Shown here: positions 21,978 to 31,239 of the stretch, piece after piece
How positions within the stretch are numbered: position 1 is the stretch's first letter
How the letters are laid out: every line of letters begins with the position of its first letter
NCBI GenBank assembly: GCA_001599295.1
Contig: BCGN01000007.1
Span: forward strand, 384,433 to 448,432
Direction: 5' to 3'
DNA: 64,000 bases
DNA from: Sporopachydermia quercuum
Lineage: Eukaryota; Ascomycota; Sporopachydermiomycetes; Sporopachydermiales; Sporopachydermiaceae
The notes under the pieces: model-generated
Seen by the model: only the letters and a program-made list of their open reading frames with translations
What the model was told of the DNA's origin: nothing
Database searches by the model: none
Made by a program: the position numbers and the translations under genes

Positions 21978-24401
21978 TTAACACCAGGTGAAAACAGGAG
22001 GTTTACTGGTAACAGCTTGTAACCTCTCTACAATGACCCGCTTCGATGCCAGTTCTGTTCCTTCTGCAAAGCCGAATCCTGTATTATTAATATGATCGCC
22101 GGCTATGGTAATCGCGCTTTTACTAGGGGCATTGTTATTCGCATTCCCACTTCCGTTTTCACTTCCAGTCTCATTATTATCTTTCAATCTTTCATTAAGC
22201 CTTTCTCTTCTATTTCGTTTGCTGTTCTTATTTCCATTAATATTACCAGCCGCCAGATGTTCTTCTCTATCGCTGATCAATTCATCCCAAACTGAAGAAG
22301 GGGACGTAATAGGAACAGATGATGCAGCAACAGTAGCACCAGTAGGAACACTGTTAGCATAAACCGCACCACCAGAATCGACATCCTTATTAGCAGCAGA
22401 ATCATCATAAAATCCATCTTCTTGCTGTATATCTCTATACCTTTCTAGCCATTCTGAGCTTCCTTTCACTCTTCTACCTTTGCTAGCCTTTGCATGAGCT
22501 TTATGGATTAAATCGTGATCGGTAACAACTCTCCATTCATCTTTATGCTGTAAAGGTGTGTTAATGGCATTAGATACTACAGCAGGTGGCACATGAACCG
22601 GAACATCCATTTCGTCGTCCCAGACCATTACTCTGGGTCTTCTAGCTAATTCTAATGGCCCTTGGTCGTTCGATTTCAATGTTTCGACTACATTGAACGC
22701 CTGTCCTTTCATCAATGCCCATTGCTTTTTCCACATGCGTTCTTTGAAATCAGCATCACGAGCAAACAGTTCCCGAAACATAATGGCTGCTTCTTCCCAC
22801 CAAGCAGTTGAACAAAGCAACGGTAGAAATTCTTTCTTTGTAGTTTCAGAAAATGGGTCACCAATGATGGAAAGCGGTAGAAATAACCATCCAAAGGGAT
22901 AAGATCTCCATTCATCAGGATGTTTCCAAGGAAATGACAATCCGCTATCAATGGCACCAATTTTCAGTTTGGGGACTTTTCTAAATGTTCTATTGGCATA
23001 TGAAGAGGCAGCTGCATCAGCTGTAGCTTCAGAAAAATTAACACCACTTTCAGCAGGATCTTCTTCAATCACAGTTTCCCATTCGATCTTAATCATCCAG
23101 TTATCCAATCCTCGGTCGGTATTTCTCATTATGTAATCAAGAATCACCAGTTTTTCTAGTTCTATCCGAAACTGCTTCAGCACTTCAGGTGTCCATTTGA
23201 ACTCTGCATGCTCATCAAGATTGATCAATTGACCTTCGACGTCACTGTAGGTGTTTTCAGCAAAGACTTCTTCAGGAATTGGTGTAATATTGCTACTGGT
23301 GGATCTATTTCCATTGATCCTGTGATTGCTAGTAGCACCGTCATCTCGAAAGCTCTCGTGGGTACTGCTGCCCCAAAAGATACCATTCTTATTACCATCA
23401 GGCAATGGATACCTTCTGAAAAACTTATCTGCTTCTTCATAACCTTCTAGAAACAGTTGAAAACTGCCAACTTTCCTTCGTAAGGGTGAATGTTTAAACC
23501 ATCTTTTCTGTTTATCGCAAAATGTGTAGTAGAACGCATCAGAAGATAAATATACAGTGTCTGTAAAAGGTACTATGTATGTACGTAGATGTCTATCAAG
23601 AAGACTAGCCGCTGCTTCGGATGTGTACCCATTATTAGGTATTAGACAACTTCTGCCAAAGAAACAAGGAAACAGGTTTCTATGCAGCCATTTGGTCCAT
23701 TTAGGACTCAAGGGACCATATGGTTCTTCGTCTTGAGGTTTGAACACTCCTGCTATATGTCCTCTTGTATTATAAACGAAGTAAGAACCTGAAGAACCAG
23801 CTTTAATACGCTTTGGCTTAATTCCCGAATCTATAGCTTCAATACAATCGTCGATAATGCTATCAAATTCAGCTTTTGTAGTAGGTCCACCATCTAGAAA
23901 GCCTCCATAAGGTAACATGCGTAGAGCACGAACTCCGGGTGGAGCTCGAAATACGGAATAATATATTTCTGTTGGTTTACCTTCCATCTCGCTAGACGGC
24001 AATACGTACCAGCTTTTAGGGAATGTAGATGAGACTTTATGTGAGAGATCTTTCGTCCATTTGCCTATTGTTTCATTAATCGATCTTAACGACATAATAG
24101 ACTTTGATCGCTGACGACCTGTATGGTCTGTAGGTGTTTTGAAATCAACATTGGTATTGCCAGAAGTAACATTGTGATTGGGTGGACTGGCGGCATCGCC
24201 AACTGGTTGTTCATATTGTGCGTTTGCTGTATTAGCAAGAGGATGAGAAGTGATCACACGACCCCGCGGAGGGTCCATATACGAAGCAAACGGGTTTCCA
24301 TCCTCATAATTGATACTATTGTCAAGAGTGTTCAACTCATTGCTCAACAGATGATCATAGCCTGTTTCCACTGTCTGCTTTTTGTTGGATTTCTTAGCCA
24401 T
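21978..24401 (-). CDS. LSB6: Type II phosphatidylinositol 4-kinase Lsb6
   Basis: Phosphorylates phosphatidylinositol to PI4P on endosomal and vacuolar membranes; the S. cerevisiae protein also binds Las17 and promotes endosome motility. Length is 807 residues against about 607 in S. cerevisiae, the excess being a disordered N-terminus and a C-terminal linker rich in Asn/Asp/Arg. The kinase domain starts near residue 160. The nucleotide loop GSSGSYFVY is at 202-210 with the ATP-binding lysine K221. The catalytic stretch DYIMRNTDRGLDNW is at 422-435 and the metal site IGAIDSGLSFPWKHP has D485. Cysteines in LFPCFFGRSC (243-252) occupy the palmitoylation loop of the family. The last residues, VFTWC, match my memory of the fungal Lsb6 end. 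It is intronless. Confidence 0.93.
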   Translation of the reverse strand: MAKKSNKKQTVETGYDHLLSNELNTLDNSINYEDGNPFASYMDPPRGRVITSHPLANTANAQYEQPVGDAASPPNHNVTSGNTNVDFKTPTDHTGRQRSKSIMSLRSINETIGKWTKDLSHKVSSTFPKSWYVLPSSEMEGKPTEIYYSVFRAPPGVRALRMLPYGGFLDGGPTTKAEFDSIIDDCIEAIDSGIKPKRIKAGSSGSYFVYNTRGHIAGVFKPQDEEPYGPLSPKWTKWLHRNLFPCFFGRSCLIPNNGYTSEAAASLLDRHLRTYIVPFTDTVYLSSDAFYYTFCDKQKRWFKHSPLRRKVGSFQLFLEGYEEADKFFRRYPLPDGNKNGIFWGSSTHESFRDDGATSNHRINGNRSTSSNITPIPEEVFAENTYSDVEGQLINLDEHAEFKWTPEVLKQFRIELEKLVILDYIMRNTDRGLDNWMIKIEWETVIEEDPAESGVNFSEATADAAASSYANRTFRKVPKLKIGAIDSGLSFPWKHPDEWRSYPFGWLFLPLSIIGDPFSETTKKEFLPLLCSTAWWEEAAIMFRELFARDADFKERMWKKQWALMKGQAFNVVETLKSNDQGPLELARRPRVMVWDDEMDVPVHVPPAVVSNAINTPLQHKDEWRVVTDHDLIHKAHAKASKGRRVKGSSEWLERYRDIQQEDGFYDDSAANKDVDSGGAVYANSVPTGATVAASSVPITSPSSVWDELISDREEHLAAGNINGNKNSKRNRRERLNERLKDNNETGSENGSGNANNNAPSKSAITIAGDHINNTGFGFAEGTELASKRVIVERLQAVTSKPPVFTWC

Positions 24402-26286
24402 TCTGACGATTATATACTATGGAGTTATATAAAGAACTTAGATATCTTGCAACAACTGTAGCAATTGCTGTTACTGTTTATGAGAGTGATAACAGCAAAT
24501 GAAAGTAAGACCGAGACCTCCAGCTGATTAGTTGAATTTCCGAGTAACTAGCGGTGTGGTGTTGTACCAAACAGTTGCAACAGACGATCAAATGACCTCA
24601 CAATTAGTATAAGTTGACTATTAACTGAACAACATAAATCAGCAGCAACTAATTCTTATACAAAGGAACCGTAGAAAAAAAATTGCAGGTCTCTTGATTA
24701 ATAAATTTGTTGTATTTCGACTCTGAGACCAACTGAGTTTGCTCAATAATAGTCCTGACAGTCAGTGGTAACAATAATTGCAAAAACTAAGCAACAAAAA
24801 TACTGCAGCAATAACAATAATTACGTGAATATGCAAAAATAACTGTTCTGGTAAATTTTGCGCTAACAGCACTCACAATAATACCAACTACCACAAACAA
24901 TGATTATCTGAATTGCTCCACAACAAATTGCAGTGTTATGTGGAATGCAAATAGCACAACAGTCGTTTGATAGCAGTGATAGTAGCTAGAAACGCTGTGA
25001 TGATAACCGTGATAAATAAATATATAAATGTAGAAGGCAACAGCCGCAGCAGTCGCAGCAGCAGAGGTGTTTCTGCACTATTCCGATATATGGTCTCCGG
25101 TGACGATAGCAACCAGCTGCTATTAGTCTTGTTAGCGGTAGAAGTAGTAACAGTAACAACTACGAGATTTATGCTATTCAGCTGAATCAGCAGGTTAGGG
25201 AATCAACAAAAGTTATTTCGTGGCACCAAGCTAATTCCATGAGCAATGCGTTCATGTTCAGACAAAATTATGAAAACAAAAATGTCTCCAAAGTAGCAAA
25301 AATACTATCCTAATAGGGTGCCTCGGTTCCAGGTGATGATGAGCTAGCAAAAACGTTCACGTTCACGTTATCCGGAGAACTTCAAGTACAGATTATTGAT
25401 GAATTTCAGTACCAAGTTTACAGAAAAGTCACTGATATTGTTGCAGTGAAAATAACGAATTGATGTTCATCTTATCGTCCTTATCACAGCAAGTCAAAGG
25501 TCAAACAAAAAGAAGGGAGGCGGTTGGTTATATGAAAGATTACGGAGAAGATTGTAAATCAATTGGATATTGCGGAGAAGATAATGCTGAAATCGGGATG
25601 CGGGGGAAATTCAGAAGAACTTAGAAACTACGAGTTAGAAATAAAATATGTTCGGGAATCAGTTAGAGAGCTTTATTTTGCGAGAAAGATTTATCAAAAG
25701 CAGGTCAAGAAGATGTGGCTTTTAGTCGTTTAAGCAAAATATCAAAAAAATGAAAAGCTTAGGGGAGTAAGAAAAACATCTATATAGGAGCGAAAGTAAG
25801 AGAGTTGTACTATGACATAATAGTCTCCGTAATCACCAAATATCGGAGATTACATAGTCTATAACTTCCTAAATCACAAAGTTTCCGAAATAATTACAAT
25901 TATTTCCGAGATAATTCACATGTTTACCGGTATCTCACCCTAACACTCCGTTCCATCAATTGATCAATTAAATTCACCATTTTACATCAAATCTCAGGTA
26001 TAAAGTCATTTCCTAGTAAAGTGGGTTATTCTAAAAGGTCTTGGATAGTTTCGGGTCAGAACCTTTGGNTGATCGTCTCTCATACTCATGTGAAGAAACT
26101 CTGTAGAGAGCCTACGACGAAATCAATCACCTTAGGTGCAATGAGATATCTCTTTAACACAAAACGTCCTACTTCCTCATGTTTTCTCTTCTCATATTAA
26201 TATGCTTTCATCATATTTCCTATAGCTACTATATTCATTAAACTAGCCTCTCTCTCTCCATGTATTTCACACCAGTTTACAACACT
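24402..26286. other. Long LSB6 upstream region
   Basis: 1.9 kb with no supported gene. The part next to LSB6 is rich in CAA/CAG/GTA-type triplets and gives short frames that start with TTG or TGA-broken sequence. The distal part (25.5-25.9 kb) contains an array of CGGAGA and TTTCCGA motifs, listed separately. Confidence 0.5.
25543..25909. promoter_or_regulatory. Array of CGGAGA / TTTCCGA motifs
   Basis: CGGAGAAGAT occurs at 25543-25552 and again exactly 30 bases later at 25573-25582. An inverted pair TCTCCG (25824-25829) and CGGAGA (25844-25849) and a direct pair of TTTCCGA (25882-25888 and 25903-25909) follow. The arrangement suggests binding sites of a zinc-cluster or similar factor 1.1-1.5 kb upstream of LSB6. 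Function is inference. Confidence 0.3.
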
Positions 26287-29200
26287 CTATTCATTATCAG
26301 CAAACTTCCTTAAATCCATTGTAAGAGTCTTGGAACAATTACCATTCTGTTCACGGTAAACACCAACAAGACTTTCACTATTTTCAAACAATCTGTTCTT
26401 CAGCGAAATAACAATAAACTGAAATCCTGGGCCTGCATTATTAACAATGTAATTAGAAACCTTGATCACATTGGCATTGTCCAAAGCGGCATCAACTTCA
26501 TCTAATACAAAGAAAGGACTTGGATGGAAAGAATGGATAGCAAACAATAAAGCCAAAGCTGCAACGGTTTTCTCTCCTCCTGATAACAGCTCCATATCCC
26601 TGAATCTTTTCATTGGTGGCATGGCATGATATTTAACTCCAGCAAGGTATGGCTCATCTTCATCTTCAAGCGTAAGATACGCTGATCCTCCAATAGGTGA
26701 AGCCTTGGATTTCGTCAAATCCTTATAAATCTTGTCAATCTTATTCGCAATATGTTTAAAAGCCACCATGAACTTTTCTGTTCTCTTCTGTTTCAATTCT
26801 TCGAACTCTGACTTGATTTTCTCCTCTTCCCTACGCATTTTGGAGAAATCCTTCTCGGTATCGTGTAACTTGTTCTCCACATCTTGTAAGCGATCAACTG
26901 CTTTCAAATTAGGGGCCATTGAATCCAATTCGTTGTTCAGGTTCGAAATTCGTTCGATCAATTGATTTTCTACTTCGTCTGAGCCATCTGATTTCAAATC
27001 TTCGGTCAGTTGATCATAATCAGGAATAATATTGGATAAGGCCTTTAGGACATCAGCAGTAGTAGTTGTATTTGCTGCTGCTGTTTGCGCAGCTGCCGAA
27101 TTGCTACCATTGGTACCATCAATCAGATCAACAACTAGAGGTATGTCAGTTAAGCTTCCTTGTTTTAAAGGGATTGAAATATTCTCCAACTGACAGTTTT
27201 TTATTGTGTTAATCATAATGCTCTGCTGCTTGCTGATGTCTTCTTGAATACTATTGGCATGCCGTTTCTTTGCTTCAATCTTCTTATGAAGATCATTCAA
27301 AGCCTCTTGGGCATTAGACACCAAATCGACTTGAGTTTCTAGTTTTTTGTTCTGTTCTTCATATTCTTGCTTTAATTCGTCCAATTCAATCTTCATTTTC
27401 TCAGTACCACTATCGATCAATTCGTATTCTTCTTTCAATTGTTGNAATGATCTTTCATCCTTTTCGATTATACTATTCATTTTGCTCAAGCGATTCATAG
27501 TGTCTCTCAATCTTTCATTCTCCAGATTCAACTGATTGTCTAGTTTTGATTTCTGAATATTGAAGTTCATTCTTTCACTTGCAAAGTCACGTTGCAGTTT
27601 GCCAAATGACGATTCATATTCTTTTATTGACGGCAAACCAATTGCTTCACAGAACGGCTGAAAGATTTGGTCTTCAATAGTATTCAATTCAAGACTAACA
27701 GTGTTTAATTCTACTTGAATAGAATGAAGATTGTTTTTAGCTGTTTTCGTCTCTTCTTTCAGAGATTTCTTCTTCTCATTATTAATATAATCCACTTCTC
27801 TCTTCATATCATCAATTCTACTGCTGATACTGGAAATCTCATCACGTAAATATGGTAAATTTGACTCTATGCCGGCAATCTCTTCAACAATCTTTCTTTC
27901 TTCAATATCATTGGCTTTCTCATTATGTATTTCCTTCAATTTAGCTAAAAGCTCATCTTTCAGCTTGTTTAAACCAATAGAAATGTTCTTTTCCCATCGG
28001 TGAGCATTATTACTATTCCTTGAAGTACCACCAGTCATAAGACCTGCTTTATGAATAATACTACCGTCAAGAGTAACAGCTTTAACGTCAACTCTCTTCT
28101 CCCATCTGATATATTTGGCAACTTTGATGCTATCACATACAATTGAATTACCGCATGCATACATTATTGCCTTTTCATTTGATATGTCATAGTCAACGAT
28201 ATCAACTATAGGTTTTGCCTGTAAATGTAGATTTCTCAGTGAGTTGTTGATTGGTGATACTCTCACATTTTCTAAAGGTATAAACGTGGCAATACCAGCT
28301 CTTTGTTCTTTCAAGTAGTTAATACACTTCTGAGCAGTAGATACTGAATCAACAACAATGGCATCAAAGTTTTTACCCAATATCACCGACAGTGCTATTT
28401 CGTATTTCTTCATCTTTGCTCTACATAAGTCATGAATCAAACCTTTCACTCCAGGAAAAAGTCTTTTCAAGCTGATCACGTTTTCTCGTAGCTTCCGTTC
28501 TCGTTCGGTTTCTCTTTCCGATGCTGAAATATCCAGCAGTTGATTGAGGGTTTCGGTCAAACGTTCGTTGATTTCGATTTCTTTAATTGAAAGCTTTTCG
28601 TTCTTTTGCCGTATGCTATTATGGTGTTGCTTCAAATCGGCCAATCTGGCTAGTTCATGGTTCAAATTACTTTGGAACGTTTCCTTGGATTTTGATAATG
28701 TTTCTATGTTGGTGGTTAGCTCTGCTTCCCTTTCCTTTTCATGGATCAACGAGTTTTCAATATATGCAAGTTTATCCTTTGCTGCTTTCTCGTTCTTGGT
28801 TAAACTGTTCACCTGAGACTTCAAATATGACGCCTGAGTATTGAATTCTGCTTTCAAATCATTATATTGCTGTAAATGTTCGTCCGTTAGGTTGAATTCA
28901 CCTATGCTGTTTAATTTTTCCTTCACAGAGGCCTCAAATTCTTTGATTGCCTTTTCAACGTGGTTCAGTTGCTTTTTGAATGACTGAATAGCGAAATTCT
29001 GTTTATTCTCGTCTTTTAGAAGCACATCTAATTTGGATTTATTCTGATTGATCATTTTACTTGTCATATCTATTTTTGCTTTCACTGGTAACACAGAGTT
29101 CTTTTTATCAGCAATAACTCGTTCTCGTTTCTTAATTGATCGTGAAAGCTTCTGAGCTTTCAGTGCTTGTTCGGAATAATTTGATTGCATAGAATTAAAT

Positions 29201-30033
29201 AAATGTTGCTCTTTTCTTGAAGTTTTGTTCATTTTCTTTACTTCGCTTACTTCATTGTTTAATGCACTCTCTAAAGCTATCAGTTTCTCATTACAGTGAT
29301 ACAGCTTCCATAAAATATGTTGTTCTATTTGCTCGTTTCTTTCTCCTAGTTTCTTCTCAAAGTTCTCCACTTCTAGTTTCTGCTCTTTATACTGTCTCAA
29401 TTCGGTTCCGTAGCTTCTTTTCTTACTGAATGCAAATGTGGTCGCTTCATGAGCTTTCTCTTGTTGGTCTTTAAGCAAATCGTATTGTTTCTTGAATTCA
29501 ACAGACCCTGAGATTTGTTCGATCAGGTTGGTCAAATCCGTTGGAGATTGCGCAGCAATGGCCTCAACGTCACCTTGGAAAACCAAGAAATTCCTTGCTT
29601 TTATTAAAATATTCTCAAGTTTGAGGATATGTGCATATTCATTAGCCGACACTGGTTTGCCGTTGATTCTGTATTCTGTCGATCCTGAGTTTGAAATAGA
29701 CCTTTTCAGGACTAAAATATCACCGTTTGATTTCTCGTAAGTAGCGGAAACATATGCTTCAGTTGGATCTTCTGTATTTTTAGCACCATCAGTATCAGCC
29801 GATTGATCATCGTTTGATGAAACTCTGCCTCTATAGATAAGATCTTTCATATGAGCGCTTCGCAGATGAGAACTTCTTACTCCTAAGACGAACGATATGG
29901 CGTCCATCATATTTGATTTCCCTGCACCATTTGGGCCAATAATTGACGTAAAATAGGTATCGCCTAGTGATATAGTACAGGTTCCTCTGTAGGATTTGAA
30001 GTTGTGTAGTTCAATGCCAGTTAAGCGACCCAT
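26287..30033 (-). CDS. SMC1: Cohesin subunit Smc1
   Basis: The ATPase arm of cohesin that pairs with Smc3 and Scc1 to hold sister chromatids together. The 1248 residues fit the family (1225 in S. cerevisiae). Walker A GPNGAGKS is at 33-40 in an N-terminus MGRLTGIELHNFKSYRG specific to Smc1. Long coiled coils flank a hinge at about 535-680 (FPGVKGLIHDLC ... GGTSRN). The C-terminal head has the LSGGEKTVAALALLFAIH signature and Walker B FFVLDEVDAALDNAN. One codon near 27445 contains an N. It is intronless. Two MluI boxes lie within 120 bases of the ATG, in line with G1/S expression of cohesin genes. It is divergent from FRA1. Confidence 0.97.
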   Translation of the reverse strand: MGRLTGIELHNFKSYRGTCTISLGDTYFTSIIGPNGAGKSNMMDAISFVLGVRSSHLRSAHMKDLIYRGRVSSNDDQSADTDGAKNTEDPTEAYVSATYEKSNGDILVLKRSISNSGSTEYRINGKPVSANEYAHILKLENILIKARNFLVFQGDVEAIAAQSPTDLTNLIEQISGSVEFKKQYDLLKDQQEKAHEATTFAFSKKRSYGTELRQYKEQKLEVENFEKKLGERNEQIEQHILWKLYHCNEKLIALESALNNEVSEVKKMNKTSRKEQHLFNSMQSNYSEQALKAQKLSRSIKKRERVIADKKNSVLPVKAKIDMTSKMINQNKSKLDVLLKDENKQNFAIQSFKKQLNHVEKAIKEFEASVKEKLNSIGEFNLTDEHLQQYNDLKAEFNTQASYLKSQVNSLTKNEKAAKDKLAYIENSLIHEKEREAELTTNIETLSKSKETFQSNLNHELARLADLKQHHNSIRQKNEKLSIKEIEINERLTETLNQLLDISASERETERERKLRENVISLKRLFPGVKGLIHDLCRAKMKKYEIALSVILGKNFDAIVVDSVSTAQKCINYLKEQRAGIATFIPLENVRVSPINNSLRNLHLQAKPIVDIVDYDISNEKAIMYACGNSIVCDSIKVAKYIRWEKRVDVKAVTLDGSIIHKAGLMTGGTSRNSNNAHRWEKNISIGLNKLKDELLAKLKEIHNEKANDIEERKIVEEIAGIESNLPYLRDEISSISSRIDDMKREVDYINNEKKKSLKEETKTAKNNLHSIQVELNTVSLELNTIEDQIFQPFCEAIGLPSIKEYESSFGKLQRDFASERMNFNIQKSKLDNQLNLENERLRDTMNRLSKMNSIIEKDERSXQQLKEEYELIDSGTEKMKIELDELKQEYEEQNKKLETQVDLVSNAQEALNDLHKKIEAKKRHANSIQEDISKQQSIMINTIKNCQLENISIPLKQGSLTDIPLVVDLIDGTNGSNSAAAQTAAANTTTTADVLKALSNIIPDYDQLTEDLKSDGSDEVENQLIERISNLNNELDSMAPNLKAVDRLQDVENKLHDTEKDFSKMRREEEKIKSEFEELKQKRTEKFMVAFKHIANKIDKIYKDLTKSKASPIGGSAYLTLEDEDEPYLAGVKYHAMPPMKRFRDMELLSGGEKTVAALALLFAIHSFHPSPFFVLDEVDAALDNANVIKVSNYIVNNAGPGFQFIVISLKNRLFENSESLVGVYREQNGNCSKTLTMDLRKFADNE

Positions 30034-30063
30034 TGTTGAGTTGTGTACTAAATTAATAACGAG

Positions 30064-30069
30064 ACGCGT
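30064..30069. promoter_or_regulatory. MluI cell-cycle box 1 of SMC1
   Basis: ACGCGT lies 31 bases upstream of the SMC1 ATG. It is a consensus MBF (Mbp1-Swi6) site; S. cerevisiae cohesin genes are MBF-type G1/S genes. Confidence 0.55.
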
Positions 30070-30146
30070 ATTATTGCTTGAATATAACGATTTAGTAATA
30101 TCTTAGTGGAGAAAATGCGTAAAACAGTGGCTTGAGACTAGAAATA

Positions 30147-30152
30147 ACGCGT
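30147..30152. promoter_or_regulatory. MluI cell-cycle box 2 of SMC1
   Basis: A second ACGCGT, 83 bases beyond the first. Paired MCBs are the usual arrangement in MBF-controlled promoters. Confidence 0.55.
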
Positions 30153-31239
30153 CAAATGAGCTATGGTAGCTGAATATTTACCAGCTAATAGACAATGGCT
30201 AACTAGCTTTATAAGCGAAACGAACAATGAAACAGGCGCGAGGGCAGATGATTTGTCGTTTATTATCAAGTTGCAATTGCGAGTTTACCAAAACTCTCTT
30301 TCACCTAATTCGTGGTATTTCAATCACTGATAAAGCAGATAATCATAATAATGGAAAATCTCGCTTAGGATGATCAGGCTCGCCAGCAGGACGTGTTACG
30401 TTTGTGTTTGTATAACGGGACTGAATTTGAATTTTTGCAGGAGATTTTCGTGTTTGTATGTTGTAAGTGAGGAAAGAACAAAAGGGGGCACACAGAAGAT
30501 GACTAGGGATCTGGAAGAAGCTGATAAGGAAACACAGGGGGTGTTCACAAGCTTGATGCACCGAACAAGGGAGTGCTTCTAGTAAGTATGCATAGAATAA
30601 TTNACAGAGAAGTATGAATTCAACTGCTTGCTTTATTTTGTTAAGGCGAAAATATTCTACTCATCCTTAGCAAATCCTAGACCAAAGTAGAATACCATAA
30701 TGCCCTCACACTGATCTTCAGATAACCCCGCCACAGTTGCTAGCAATGATGGCCCTATGACCTTTATACCTTATCTTCTTGCTACATATTTCTACATTTC
30801 CACCTTAATACTCCGACAAAAGCTTTCAAATTGTCACTCTTGTCTATTTCCGCGTTGTATGTTCTCACCTTCTCCCGCTTTTCTTACAATTTAGTCTCAT
30901 TTTCCTGAAAATCAACCTTAACTTCTTCCTAAAACAAGTCTCTCATATACCCCCAGACCTGACAGCTTATCTATCTTGTGAACAACCCTACAACTCACAC
31001 ACAAACCCGATAACCAGGGTGGTAATTTGTGGTTTCGAAGCATCCGCCTGTTTGGCATCCGCATCCGTTCCAGTGTTTGTCAATGTTTATTTGATTATTG
31101 CTATTAATCATCCTTCATTAATAGAAATTACTAAACAGTTAGATAGACACTCTGATAATTTACTGTGATACTGGGCAAGTTGAATCTCGTGACTAGTACG
31201 AAGAAACGTAGAGTTACTGTCTATTGCATAGATAACTCA

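Larger units (their letters stand above)
30034..31239. other. Divergent promoter region of SMC1 and FRA1
   Basis: 1.2 kb. ACGCGT at 30064-30069 and 30147-30152 belong to SMC1. A 70-codon ATG frame at 30370-30582 ending next to a GTAAGT sequence was considered as an exon but no partner exon could be found. The FRA1 side is pyrimidine-rich. Confidence 0.5.

Noticed and set aside
30370-30582. 70-codon ATG frame ending beside a GTAAGT
   Set aside because: Considered as a first exon, but no acceptor with a matching frame follows and the composition is unconvincing.
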